Positions 18,375 through 27,638 of a stretch of DNA of 64,000 bases are shown piece by piece. Where the stretch lies: NCBI RefSeq assembly GCF_001021165.1, contig NZ_AZAY01000010.1, forward strand, positions 1-64,000, in the 5' to 3' direction. The position numbers were made by a program, and so were the translations under genes. This stretch comes from Marinitoga sp. 1197 (lineage in GTDB: Bacteria > Thermotogota > Thermotogae > Petrotogales > Petrotogaceae). The number at the start of each line of letters is the position of its first letter. Positions within the stretch are counted from its first letter, which is position 1. A model generated the notes under the pieces. The model was not told the origin of the DNA. It did not search any database and worked only from the letters and a program-made list of their open reading frames with translations.

Positions 18375-19397
18375 TTATTTTTTTAGTATTTCATCATCGA
18401 GAACTTCATCAATCTCATCGAATCCATAAAGTCTGGCTTTTATTCTCAAATCATCGATGTTTAGCAAGTTCATGATATTTTTAGCCAGTAAAAATTCAAA
18501 GGGCAACCACGTTACATGTCCCGTTGGGATTATATAATATCTTGCCTCTTTAAATTCGCCTGCTAACATCCTTCTGCTTTTTTTTGAAAGTGTTTTATCA
18601 AAAATTGCTTCAACAAACGTAACCTTTTTAGAATCAATTAAGTGCGCGTACGACAGCGGATCAACCTTAAATAAAGGGTGAATATTATCTGATTCAATTA
18701 ATTCTTTTAAAGACATTTTTCTTACAAATCCAAACTGTTTTTTATAAATTTCAAAAATTTTTTCAGGATTATGCAGATCACAATCTTCTCTAAAACCCTT
18801 TTCTATCAATCTTTTTACAAATTTTGTTGCAGGAGAATTATATAATATCTCCGGTAAATTTCCCCCTGTTGTCATAAGTAAAAGATGTTTTAATTGAGGA
18901 TTTAAAGCTTCAACAATAGTTCCAACCATTCCACCAAGACAATATCCTATAAGAATATTTTCTTTTTTCCATAACCCTTCCTGTTTTAAAAAATCAATTG
19001 TAGATAATGCATCGACAACACCATGTTCCCAAAATTTATACATTGTTTTTATATTCGGCCACAAATAATTTCTCCCGCTGACAGAGTTTTTATCCACTCT
19101 TGTATAATTCCCAGGCAAAATTAAAATAGATGTATTTATCCCCACACTTGCAAGTCTTCTTGCCATCCATAACATGTATTTAACATTTGCACTACCGAGT
19201 CCATGTAAAATTAAAGCAGATGCATATGTTTTGTCTTTTGGCATAAAATTATATATTTCAACAATTTCTGTGCCTTTGGCTGGATTTTTATAAAGTGTAT
19301 TGAATCTGATATAATTGCATCTATAGTGCTTTCCTTTAAAAATAAAACCGGAAATATAATCAATTTTTTTCTTTTCATATGAAAAATCAATCTTCAT
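18375..19397 (-). CDS. Alpha/beta hydrolase (ABHD18-like)
   Basis: 340 residues. The oxyanion-side strand ALILHGLGS, the nucleophile elbow GYCLGG (a cysteine or an adjacent residue in the position usually Ser: G-Y-C-L-G-G) and a late GHVTWLPFE with the candidate His are visible. The GxCxG elbow suggests a Cys nucleophile as in dienelactone- or PHB-synthase-like hydrolases, rather than a serine esterase. Substrate unknown. Overlaps the upstream hydrolase gene by 11 bases. Confidence 0.75.
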   Translation of the reverse strand: MKIDFSYEKKKIDYISGFIFKGKHYRCNYIRFNTLYKNPAKGTEIVEIYNFMPKDKTYASALILHGLGSANVKYMLWMARRLASVGINTSILILPGNYTRVDKNSVSGRNYLWPNIKTMYKFWEHGVVDALSTIDFLKQEGLWKKENILIGYCLGGMVGTIVEALNPQLKHLLLMTTGGNLPEILYNSPATKFVKRLIEKGFREDCDLHNPEKIFEIYKKQFGFVRKMSLKELIESDNIHPLFKVDPLSYAHLIDSKKVTFVEAIFDKTLSKKSRRMLAGEFKEARYYIIPTGHVTWLPFEFLLAKNIMNLLNIDDLRIKARLYGFDEIDEVLDDEILKK

Positions 19398-20352
19398 TTT
19401 TCATCAATCCCCTTATAAACTTTATTGTTTCATTTAATATCTTTATAGTCTGAATATCATTATTTTCAAATTCAAAGGCATGATCTCCATTTTTATGGAC
19501 TAATATTTTAGTCTGTATTCCTTTTTCTCTTAATTTTTTTAACAGCTCAATTGAAGATGAAAATGGGACGGTTTTATCCTCTTTTCCATGAACCAGCAAC
19601 ACAGGTTTCATATTTTCATTAATCCAGAAAATTGGTGAATAATATAAATATTCCCCTTCTTTAGATGGGGTTGGAAGCCCTTTTAATGTAGTTGCTGTTG
19701 CAACCTTTGCAAAAATAGATTTTACTTCTTTATCGAATAAATGTTTTAAATTAGCAGGAGTATAATACAGAATAACCCCTTTTATACCTTCAACATGTTG
19801 TATATTCTTTACAAATGTATTGTATGCGTAGTATAATAATGTAAGATGCCCTCCAGCAGACAACCCCATTAAGAGAATGTTATTTTTATCTAAAAATAAA
19901 TTCTTTGAGTTATTTTTTATATAATTCAGAGCATCTGTATAATCAGATAATATTTCATTCATAGTATGTGAAATACCAAGCCTATAATCAATAGAAACAA
20001 CGGCAAATCCTCTGGAGGCTAAAAATTTACACCATGATACATTGTTTTTTTGATTTCTAAAACCGGAAACCCATCCACCACCATGTGCAAAAAAGATTAT
20101 CGGATACAATTCTTTTTTCCCTTCTGGATAATATATATCCAGTTTCAATTCTTTATTTTTAATCTTTTTATATACATAAGTTTTTACAATACCAGAGTAA
20201 TTTGTATCTATAGGTAGTTTCCTAAATAACAAATTTGAAATATATATAATAGACCATAAAACAAATCCATATATTAAGACAATTCCTCCCCATGAGAATG
20301 AGAGAATTATAATAAATATTGTGTATACCTTTTTTAGTTTTTCTTTATTCAA
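19387..20352 (-). CDS. Alpha/beta hydrolase / carboxylesterase with N-terminal membrane anchor
   Basis: About 321 residues. One hydrophobic segment near the N-terminus (FIIILSFSWGGIVLIYGFVL), then an HSL/BD-FAE-type esterase domain: HGGGWVSG (oxyanion hole), GLSAGGH (nucleophile Ser), KEDKTVPF (acid region) and GDHAFEF (His). Full triad therefore visible. The annotated GTG at 20361 overlaps the AGGTG ribosome site; TTG 20352 is a better start. First gene of the operon with the second hydrolase and the GGDEF protein; might act on lipid or envelope esters (inference). Confidence 0.82.
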   Translation of the reverse strand: MNKEKLKKVYTIFIIILSFSWGGIVLIYGFVLWSIIYISNLLFRKLPIDTNYSGIVKTYVYKKIKNKELKLDIYYPEGKKELYPIIFFAHGGGWVSGFRNQKNNVSWCKFLASRGFAVVSIDYRLGISHTMNEILSDYTDALNYIKNNSKNLFLDKNNILLMGLSAGGHLTLLYYAYNTFVKNIQHVEGIKGVILYYTPANLKHLFDKEVKSIFAKVATATTLKGLPTPSKEGEYLYYSPIFWINENMKPVLLVHGKEDKTVPFSSSIELLKKLREKGIQTKILVHKNGDHAFEFENNDIQTIKILNETIKFIRGLMKNED

Positions 20353-20450
20353 AATAATCACCTGTAATCATTTAAATCTTAATAGATTTTTATTTTTTAA
20401 AATACTGATAATCTAATTATACAATAAAAAATCAAAAGGAGCAAATAGAT

Positions 20451-21443
20451 ATGAGTTTTGGTAAGATATTAAAAATAATAGAAGAAAAAGATTTTTCTAT
20501 TCATAATCAAAATACAAGAAGAGAAATATCAAAGATAAACAAATGGTTATTAAAACCACAAGAATTAACGCATAGAAAATTATTATCCATACTTAAATTT
20601 TTAAGCAAAAATGCTGAAAGGAAAATATTGAACAAACATTTAAATGATTTGCAATTTTTACTGATTCATATAGTAGAAAAACCAAAAGAAAACAGAATAA
20701 ACGATTTGAAAAAATATTACAACCTATTAGAAGAAGATATTGAAACAATAAAATTCCTGATGTATCCAGAAAAATTTCCGCCGGGAGGTTATGAAAAAAA
20801 ATTAAAAAAATATGGTATAGAATTATATTTCCCAAAAGTAATCTTTAAAAAATTACCTTTTAAAGATTATATTGATTTATATGCCTTGATGACATATGTG
20901 CCTCTCGATGAAAAAAATCCATTCATTCAAAATCTGCTTGATGAAATCCTGAATCTTGACTTTCTTGAGGATAAAAAAGCATATTTTAAAAAACTTATGG
21001 ATATTTATAAAAGTCTTAATGATTTTGAACAACATATTTTAAATATTCAATTAAAAAATTTTTCTTATTATCATTATAAATTATTCAATACAAATTCCGT
21101 AAAAGGTATTGTTATTGACGGAAGCAATGTAATTAGATATGAAAACAAAAATTCAATTCAACAATTAATAGAAATACTTGACAACATGTTTCTTGAAAAA
21201 ATTGTATTTTTCCCGGTTCATATAGTTTTTGATAATAATATAGAATATTTTCTAAATGAAGATGATAGGAAAGCCTTAAAAAGATTAGCTGAAAAGAAAA
21301 GAGTTTATTTTAATTCACCTGCAGATGAAATGATAATATATATCTCCAAAAAATTTGACTATTATATACTTTCCAATGATAGATTTAAAGAATATAAAGT
21401 TGATGAAAATAAATTATTGAAAATTGAAAAATTTAAACTTTAA
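20451..21443 (+). CDS. Protein with C-terminal NYN/PIN-like ribonuclease domain
   Basis: 330 residues. The N-terminal 210 residues are Lys-rich, mostly helical and unrecognised. The C-terminal 110 look like a NYN/Zc3h12a-type PIN domain: IVIDGSNV (D223), HIVFDNN (D261), SPADEMI (D292) and ILSNDRF (D310), the four acidic positions that hold the metal. So an RNase role is plausible but the domain is divergent. Single gene, with AAAGGAG before ATG 20451, divergent from the hydrolase operon. The 284 bp downstream hold no clear gene, only an AT-rich stretch and a possible -10 for the next gene near 21642. Confidence 0.6.
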   Translation: MSFGKILKIIEEKDFSIHNQNTRREISKINKWLLKPQELTHRKLLSILKFLSKNAERKILNKHLNDLQFLLIHIVEKPKENRINDLKKYYNLLEEDIETIKFLMYPEKFPPGGYEKKLKKYGIELYFPKVIFKKLPFKDYIDLYALMTYVPLDEKNPFIQNLLDEILNLDFLEDKKAYFKKLMDIYKSLNDFEQHILNIQLKNFSYYHYKLFNTNSVKGIVIDGSNVIRYENKNSIQQLIEILDNMFLEKIVFFPVHIVFDNNIEYFLNEDDRKALKRLAEKKRVYFNSPADEMIIYISKKFDYYILSNDRFKEYKVDENKLLKIEKFKL

Positions 21444-21727
21444 TATTAACTATATTTATAGTGTCATTAATAATGTGTGCGCATTATATAGACTGAAAAA
21501 AGGTTGTTTATCAGGTGAAGAATAATATAAGAGTTAATAGGGGAAATATATTATCCTTTTTTGCACCTTTTAATGTTAAAGTTTAGTTAAAAGAGGTCGA
21601 ATATAAATAAAGAATATATCAAAATAAAGATATCTATGATAAAATTATAGAGAATATTATTCATTATAAAGGATTCTAAAAGTAAAATTTAGACATTCTA
21701 TAAAATTTTATACTCGGGGGTGTTATT

Positions 21728-23827
21728 GTGAAAAAGTTTGGGATTTCACTATTTTTGCTAATTTCTTTATTGGTATTTTCAGTAAATTCTCCAAAGCAAC
21801 CTATATTGTTTTTTAATGTTGATGATTCAGTTAAAGGATTACCGACAAATTTGCAGAATTTAATAAATATTGCTTTATATGAAAATCTTGATTCTGAAAC
21901 AAATTTTCCAGTATTTGACTCAAGATTTTCATATAATTTTTATCCACAGGATAATGTATATACAGTAGAAGTTGCTGTTTCTGCAGCTAGAATTCTGGGA
22001 TTAGAAAATCAAATATTAAAAAAGTATCCACTTTCTTCACCGACATTTGAAGATATAAAATCCGATTTAGAAAAAATTTATATTCAAAACGGTTATGATT
22101 TTTCAAGAAACTTTGGATATATGGAATATATTAATGAATATTTTAAAAGCAAACTTGGAGTACCTCTTTTTGATTCTTATATTCCATTAAAAAAAATAGA
22201 TAAATCTGATGCAATAAAATATATTTTAAAAATATTTACACTATATGCTTTGGAAAACAACTGGAATTTTGGCTATTATATTCCAATGACAAATACGAAA
22301 AACATGATTACCTATGCAGAAGAATTAAATTATAGACTCGGTGCAGGGATAAGCTCTCCTGATGATATTGGTTATATTTCGGTATTTGAAAAATACTTTT
22401 TTATAAAATATGATGGTAAGATTATACCTGTTATAAAACTACCTTATTTTCAGGAAAATAACACATTTAAAGGTGACAGTTTGATCAATAGAGCACAGTT
22501 TTATTCATTAATCAGTGTAATTTTTGGAAATATTCCAAAGCAGATAAATAAAGATGAATTAATTCCTGTAAGAACTTTAAACAATATGATATCTTATTTA
22601 CCAAAAACAACTTTAACAGGAGAACCTATATTGTTTGAAATCAAATCAACTTCCAGTTCAATAGTAAAATATATAGAACCATATAAATTTTCCAATGATG
22701 TTGTAAAATTCAAAACCAAAGATGGCGAATTGATAACACTTGATAATTCTAAAATTACAGTAAAAACAAATTATTATATTGAAAATATTGTAGAAAATAC
22801 ATCACACACAAAAACGTTAAAAAGGCAAAAAGAAGATTATTATAATGGTAAATCCTTTGCTATGAATTATAAATATCTTGATGAAAAAGATGAAAATACA
22901 GCTAAATTCGAATTTTTAAGTTCAGGTACAATAAAAAGAGATGAAAATGGAATCTGGATAGTAAACACAACACACGATTATAACAGGAAAATAAAAATAC
23001 CGAATAATTTGGTTTTATCCAAAAAATTTAAAATAGATGGAAATAATATAAAAATAAAATGGTATTCTGTTGATGTTGAAACACTATCTGAAATGAAAAA
23101 GATTGCTACAAAGAGAATTCCTGGTATTCCAGAAAAATACATAAAATTGCACAGAGAAGTGAAAGCTGAAGATATACCGGATAATATAGGAATACTTTTT
23201 AAAACAGAAGTAAAATATAATTATAGAAAGAAAATCATAAAATCAGACTATCAAAATTCAACTGTAAATTATTTCAATGTAAAAGATAGGCTAAATGCAA
23301 AAAGAGAATATGCAAATTTAAGTTCTTTAAACGAATTTTTGAGTCATTATAATAATTTTGAAAAAATAGATTCTGAAGAAAATTATTCATTTGTAAATTA
23401 CTGGAAGGATATTTCAAAAAAATTAAATGAGTTAAAAACTGATGAAAAAGCTCATTTTATTCCTGAAATGAAAATAAATATAGATTTAGTTGAAGAAACG
23501 TTCTATCAAAAACCTAAAGATATGGAAATATATTTCTGGACATTTTATGGTGGGAAACTTGTATCCTTTGAACCTGCAACATATAGACTATTCACGCAAA
23601 AATTTGTAGCTCCACTAAAATACAATCCTAATGCATATTTATATGTAAAATATAAGGATGGAACAACAAAAAGTGGAAAAATAAGAGAAATTGGTAAGAA
23701 ATTGCTATATAATGATACACATGAATATTTAAGAGATATGCTTCTGTGGTTTCAGGTTGCTTTAAAAGTTGATAAATATGGAAACAGATATCTCGAAATA
23801 GTATATATTATTGCAGAAGAAATTTAA
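21728..23827 (+). CDS. Large exported protein of unknown function, 699 aa
   Basis: Starts at GTG 21728 behind GGGGGTG. The N-terminus is a clear signal peptide (MKKFGISLFLLISLLVFSV), so it is periplasmic or surface located. Residues about 60-280 contain helical stretches reminiscent of S-layer-homology repeats (for instance DSLINRAQFYSLISVIFG), but the match is weak. A later part contains beta-rich sequence with many Tyr, Lys and Asn. It is followed after 27 bases by the anchored beta-helix protein and then manC, suggesting an envelope role in an operon. I do not recognise a catalytic motif. Confidence 0.7.
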   Translation: MKKFGISLFLLISLLVFSVNSPKQPILFFNVDDSVKGLPTNLQNLINIALYENLDSETNFPVFDSRFSYNFYPQDNVYTVEVAVSAARILGLENQILKKYPLSSPTFEDIKSDLEKIYIQNGYDFSRNFGYMEYINEYFKSKLGVPLFDSYIPLKKIDKSDAIKYILKIFTLYALENNWNFGYYIPMTNTKNMITYAEELNYRLGAGISSPDDIGYISVFEKYFFIKYDGKIIPVIKLPYFQENNTFKGDSLINRAQFYSLISVIFGNIPKQINKDELIPVRTLNNMISYLPKTTLTGEPILFEIKSTSSSIVKYIEPYKFSNDVVKFKTKDGELITLDNSKITVKTNYYIENIVENTSHTKTLKRQKEDYYNGKSFAMNYKYLDEKDENTAKFEFLSSGTIKRDENGIWIVNTTHDYNRKIKIPNNLVLSKKFKIDGNNIKIKWYSVDVETLSEMKKIATKRIPGIPEKYIKLHREVKAEDIPDNIGILFKTEVKYNYRKKIIKSDYQNSTVNYFNVKDRLNAKREYANLSSLNEFLSHYNNFEKIDSEENYSFVNYWKDISKKLNELKTDEKAHFIPEMKINIDLVEETFYQKPKDMEIYFWTFYGGKLVSFEPATYRLFTQKFVAPLKYNPNAYLYVKYKDGTTKSGKIREIGKKLLYNDTHEYLRDMLLWFQVALKVDKYGNRYLEIVYIIAEEI

Positions 23828-23854
23828 TAAAGGTGGCTCTCTCTGGAGGTAAAT

Positions 23855-26509
23855 ATGAAAAAAAAATACATATTCTTTATTGTTATACCGTTAATATTGT
23901 TGGTTTTAATATTTAAACCAATAAAAGTGGTTTTAAACTTAAATACACCATTTGAAAATATGACTTACACAATAAAAATCGATAATAAAACATATGATAT
24001 ATCGAAAGATATATGGATGTTTCCAGGAAAGCACAAAATTGAAATTAACTTAAGCAAAAATACATTTAAAAAAGAAATTAAAGTACCTTATTTTTCTTTT
24101 TCAAAGCAGTATTATAACATAGTTTTAAAAGAACCTATTATAAATGTCTCTTATGAAAGAAAAGATTATAATAAAATATTACTTTATCTTAATTCAAAAA
24201 ACTATATTCTGGATTATTGGAAAATTTCATATAATGATAGAGAATACCAAACAACATTATCAACATATAATATCTATATATCTCCATATGTAAATACTTC
24301 ATTAAAAGTAAAAGGTTATATTCAAAACAAAAAGATATATGAAAAAATATTTGACATAAAGGCTCCTCTATCTGAAATTATAGATTATAATATAAAGATA
24401 GATAATTATATAAATCTATCATTTGAATTAAATAATAAGATGATAAAGCCTGTTAAATATGACATTTATAAAAATGGTGAATTTATTGAAACTATAAAAA
24501 ATAATAGTTATAAAGACAAATTCACATATGACGTAGTAAAATATGAAATTATTCCAATTTATCCTTCAGGGTATAGAGGAAAAAAATATGAAATTATAAA
24601 ACCAGCTTTACCAGAAATACCTGATGAAATCAGTAAAAAAGAATTGAATCTGAATTATGACGAAATAACCCTAAACGGTAAAAAATATTCAAAAGAAAAC
24701 TTTATAGAAGGTAAAAACGCATTAATAATTAAGATAAATAAAAATATAACGTGGTATAAAACAATTACACTTGATACAACTCCGCCAAAAATAGAAAAAG
24801 TAACATTAAAATACAATGGTAAATATAAAATCAATATTATCTCTGATGAAAGGGCAAAATTTGAATTAATTACAAAAGAAAATACATATACATTTGAAAG
24901 CAACGAATTTGAATTTAAATCAACTGGGAAAGATGCAACTTTACTGGCATATGACGAATTAAACAATAGGACAAACCCTATTATTATTAATTTAAATCCT
25001 TTTCCAGAATATAGAATAAATGTTCAGAAAAACTTAATTTCTTTTAAATTTAAAAAAAATAATATTTCTGAATACTGTGAATTAAAGATTCTTGATGAAG
25101 AAAATAAATTAATCACCAGAATAGACATAAAAAAATTAAATGACTTTACATTTTCAAATTTATCTCCAGGAAAAGAATATAAATTCATTTTGTATATTGA
25201 TAATACTTTTAAAAAAACAATATATACAAAAATCACAAAACCACCAGAATTACAAATAAAGAAGTTTGAGAATATAAAAATAGGAACATTTTATATTGAG
25301 CTTTTAAATGATTATAATTATAATTATTATTCAATTGAATTTGAAGATTATTCCAAAACAGGCAATTTTTCTGGAAACTTTTTCAATTTGGAAATTCCAC
25401 TTGAAAAATTAACCAGTGAAGGCACTTTAACCTTATGGAGAGAATTTAAAAATCTAAAAACAAAGAAAATTAAATTAAAATTAAAAGATAATTTTTTATA
25501 CAAAAAAAAGATATATAAAAAACTTCCAGATATTTTAAAGGAAGAAGATGCTCCATATATTGTCTCTGAAGATCAAAATTTTAAAAACATAAAAATAAAA
25601 GGAAAAGTAGAAATATTAATGTTTCCAGATAAAAAAATCGTAGTAAATGGAATAGTTTTTAATAATAAAAGTTCCAAATTAATAATAAAACCTATTAAAG
25701 GGAGTTTTAAAGGTATTGAATTAAATTCTGGAATATTAAAAAATACAGAAATATATAATGCTTATACCGGCATCACTATAAATAAAAAGTTTGATTTATA
25801 TAACCTTGTTATAAAAAATTGTAAAACAGGCATTTATGGAAAAGATGCAATTGGTACAGCGTATAATATATTATTATACGATAATAATATAGGGGTTAAT
25901 CTTATTAAAAGTTCTGTTGAAATAAAAAATTCCTTGTTTTTTGACAATACAACTGCTTTTAGTTTTTATGACTCGGATATATATCTATACAATCTCTCTA
26001 TTGCGGATTCAAAACTTGATATTGATTTATATAGTTCCAATTTAAAAATTAAAAGCTCGGATTTTTTAAACAGCATCAACTCAATCAAGAGTAATCTCAG
26101 CAATATATATATAAATTCATCTACATTTAGAAATAATAATAAAACAATTAAATCACTTAAAGATGAAAAATTGAAAATAGAAAAATCCAGATTTATAAAC
26201 AATAATATTTCTCTGGATATATTTGAAACTCCTTTTAATATATACCTTTCAAGTTTTTTAAATAATGAAGTGGCTGTCAAAGTTTTCAATCCAAACAGTA
26301 ATAAAAAAACAAATATAGAAAAATTTACAATAGAAAATTCAACATTTAAAAATAATAAAATGGATATATATATTGCTGGAAGCAATGATATATATTTAAA
26401 AAATACTAACATAAAAAATTATCTGGATGGAACTATATCACCAACATGGGTGGACGAAAGAGGGAAAATTCTAAACAGAGGAATTATAATTAGTGGAGGT
26501 GTGAAGTGA
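23855..26509 (+). CDS. Membrane-anchored protein with Ig/FN-like repeats and a parallel beta-helix
   Basis: 884 residues. An uncleaved N-terminal anchor (KYIFFIVIPLILLVLIF) is followed by a long beta-rich region with repeated short sandwich-like modules (about 40-560, e.g. two LDTTPPKI-type joins) and a C-terminal region (about 580-850) with a regular ladder of short strands and Asn-rich turns such as LKNTEIYNAYTGITI, ENSTFKNNKMDIYI: a right-handed parallel beta-helix of the NosD/pectate-lyase-like type. Extracytoplasmic sugar binding or surface structure is plausible. It overlaps the manC gene by four bases (GTGA), so they are translationally coupled. Confidence 0.72.
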   Translation: MKKKYIFFIVIPLILLVLIFKPIKVVLNLNTPFENMTYTIKIDNKTYDISKDIWMFPGKHKIEINLSKNTFKKEIKVPYFSFSKQYYNIVLKEPIINVSYERKDYNKILLYLNSKNYILDYWKISYNDREYQTTLSTYNIYISPYVNTSLKVKGYIQNKKIYEKIFDIKAPLSEIIDYNIKIDNYINLSFELNNKMIKPVKYDIYKNGEFIETIKNNSYKDKFTYDVVKYEIIPIYPSGYRGKKYEIIKPALPEIPDEISKKELNLNYDEITLNGKKYSKENFIEGKNALIIKINKNITWYKTITLDTTPPKIEKVTLKYNGKYKINIISDERAKFELITKENTYTFESNEFEFKSTGKDATLLAYDELNNRTNPIIINLNPFPEYRINVQKNLISFKFKKNNISEYCELKILDEENKLITRIDIKKLNDFTFSNLSPGKEYKFILYIDNTFKKTIYTKITKPPELQIKKFENIKIGTFYIELLNDYNYNYYSIEFEDYSKTGNFSGNFFNLEIPLEKLTSEGTLTLWREFKNLKTKKIKLKLKDNFLYKKKIYKKLPDILKEEDAPYIVSEDQNFKNIKIKGKVEILMFPDKKIVVNGIVFNNKSSKLIIKPIKGSFKGIELNSGILKNTEIYNAYTGITINKKFDLYNLVIKNCKTGIYGKDAIGTAYNILLYDNNIGVNLIKSSVEIKNSLFFDNTTAFSFYDSDIYLYNLSIADSKLDIDLYSSNLKIKSSDFLNSINSIKSNLSNIYINSSTFRNNNKTIKSLKDEKLKIEKSRFINNNISLDIFETPFNIYLSSFLNNEVAVKVFNPNSNKKTNIEKFTIENSTFKNNKMDIYIAGSNDIYLKNTNIKNYLDGTISPTWVDERGKILNRGIIISGGVK

Positions 26510-27516
26510 AAGCAATAATATTAGCCGGTGGTTCAGGAGAAAGATTCTGGCCATTGAGTACATCAAAAAAACCAAAACAGTTTTTAAAAATTTTTTCCAA
26601 CAAATCATTAATCCGAGAGACTTTTGAACGATTAAATTACAGATTGCATTCAGAAGATATATACATAGTTACTGCTGAAAAATATAAAAATGAAACATTA
26701 AAAGAATTGCCTGAATTAGATGAAAAAAATATATTGCTGGAACCCGTTGCGAGAAATACTGCTCCGGCTTGTTTTCTTGGAACATTGGTTGCGGATGATA
26801 ATGAAGTTGTATTTATACTACCAGCAGACCATTATATACCAGATAAAGAAAAGTTCTGGGAAACTGTAGAAAAAGGTGTATATGCTGCTGAAAAATATAA
26901 TGGATTAATTACAATGGGGATATCCCCTACAAGGCCAGAGACTGGTTATGGATATATAGAGGTTGAAAAGGAAATAGAAAAAAAAATATTAAAAGTTTCC
27001 AGTTTTAAGGAAAAACCAGATTTAGAAACAGCATTAAAATATTTAAAAGAGGGGAATTATTATTGGAATAGCGGTATGTTTTTTTGGAAAAAATCGATAT
27101 TTTTAGAGGAAATGAAAAAATACAATGAAGATATATATAACTCATTAATAAAATTGAATCCTTTTAACACAGACCAATTGAATCAAGTATATCCGGATTT
27201 AAGAAAAATTAGTATAGATTATGCATTAATGGAAAAATCAAGCATAGTATATACAGTAAAAGCTGAATATGAATGGTCAGACGTAGGAAATTGGGTATCA
27301 GTAAGGGATATGGAAGGATTTTCTGATAAAAATGATAATGTATATCTCATAGACAGTAAAAATGTATTTGTAAAATCTGAAAAAAATGTTGGTATTATAG
27401 GTCTTGACAATATCATAGTAATAGATACAAAAAATGGTATTTTAGTTGTAAAAGATAATAGAATAAATGAGATACGCGAAATAGTAAGTAGGTTAAAAGA
27501 AAAAGGTGAGTTTTAA
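26506..27516 (+). CDS. manC: Mannose-1-phosphate guanylyltransferase
   Basis: Makes GDP-mannose from mannose-1-phosphate and GTP for surface polysaccharide or glycoprotein. 336 residues with the nucleotidyltransferase signature LAGGSGERFWPLS, KKPKQF, EPVARNTAPA, LPADHYI and YWNSGMF, and EWSDVGNW. There is no fused isomerase domain; the separate isomerase gene (manA) lies at 38930. GTG start overlapping the previous stop. The following terminator closes the envelope operon. Confidence 0.9.
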   Translation: MKAIILAGGSGERFWPLSTSKKPKQFLKIFSNKSLIRETFERLNYRLHSEDIYIVTAEKYKNETLKELPELDEKNILLEPVARNTAPACFLGTLVADDNEVVFILPADHYIPDKEKFWETVEKGVYAAEKYNGLITMGISPTRPETGYGYIEVEKEIEKKILKVSSFKEKPDLETALKYLKEGNYYWNSGMFFWKKSIFLEEMKKYNEDIYNSLIKLNPFNTDQLNQVYPDLRKISIDYALMEKSSIVYTVKAEYEWSDVGNWVSVRDMEGFSDKNDNVYLIDSKNVFVKSEKNVGIIGLDNIIVIDTKNGILVVKDNRINEIREIVSRLKEKGEF

Positions 27517-27530
27517 AACTCTCCTTTTTT
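27501..27530 (+). terminator. Terminator overlapping the end of manC
   Basis: Stem AAAAGG-T-GAGTTTT / AAAACTC-T-CCTTTT, with a T-run; the left arm lies in the last codons of manC. Confidence 0.8.
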
Positions 27531-27638
27531 ATATATTCAAAAAATATTTAAGTTTCTTAACTTTTCTTTTTAGCATATTTAAAAAATAAGTGCTATATGA
27601 TAAAATAAAGAAGATATATAAAAGTGGGAGGTGTTAAA

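Noticed and set aside
25966-26412. 148-codon antisense frame within the beta-helix gene
   Set aside because: Hydrophobic by reversal of Asn/Lys-rich codons; no ribosome site; the sense frame has regular beta-helix repeats.
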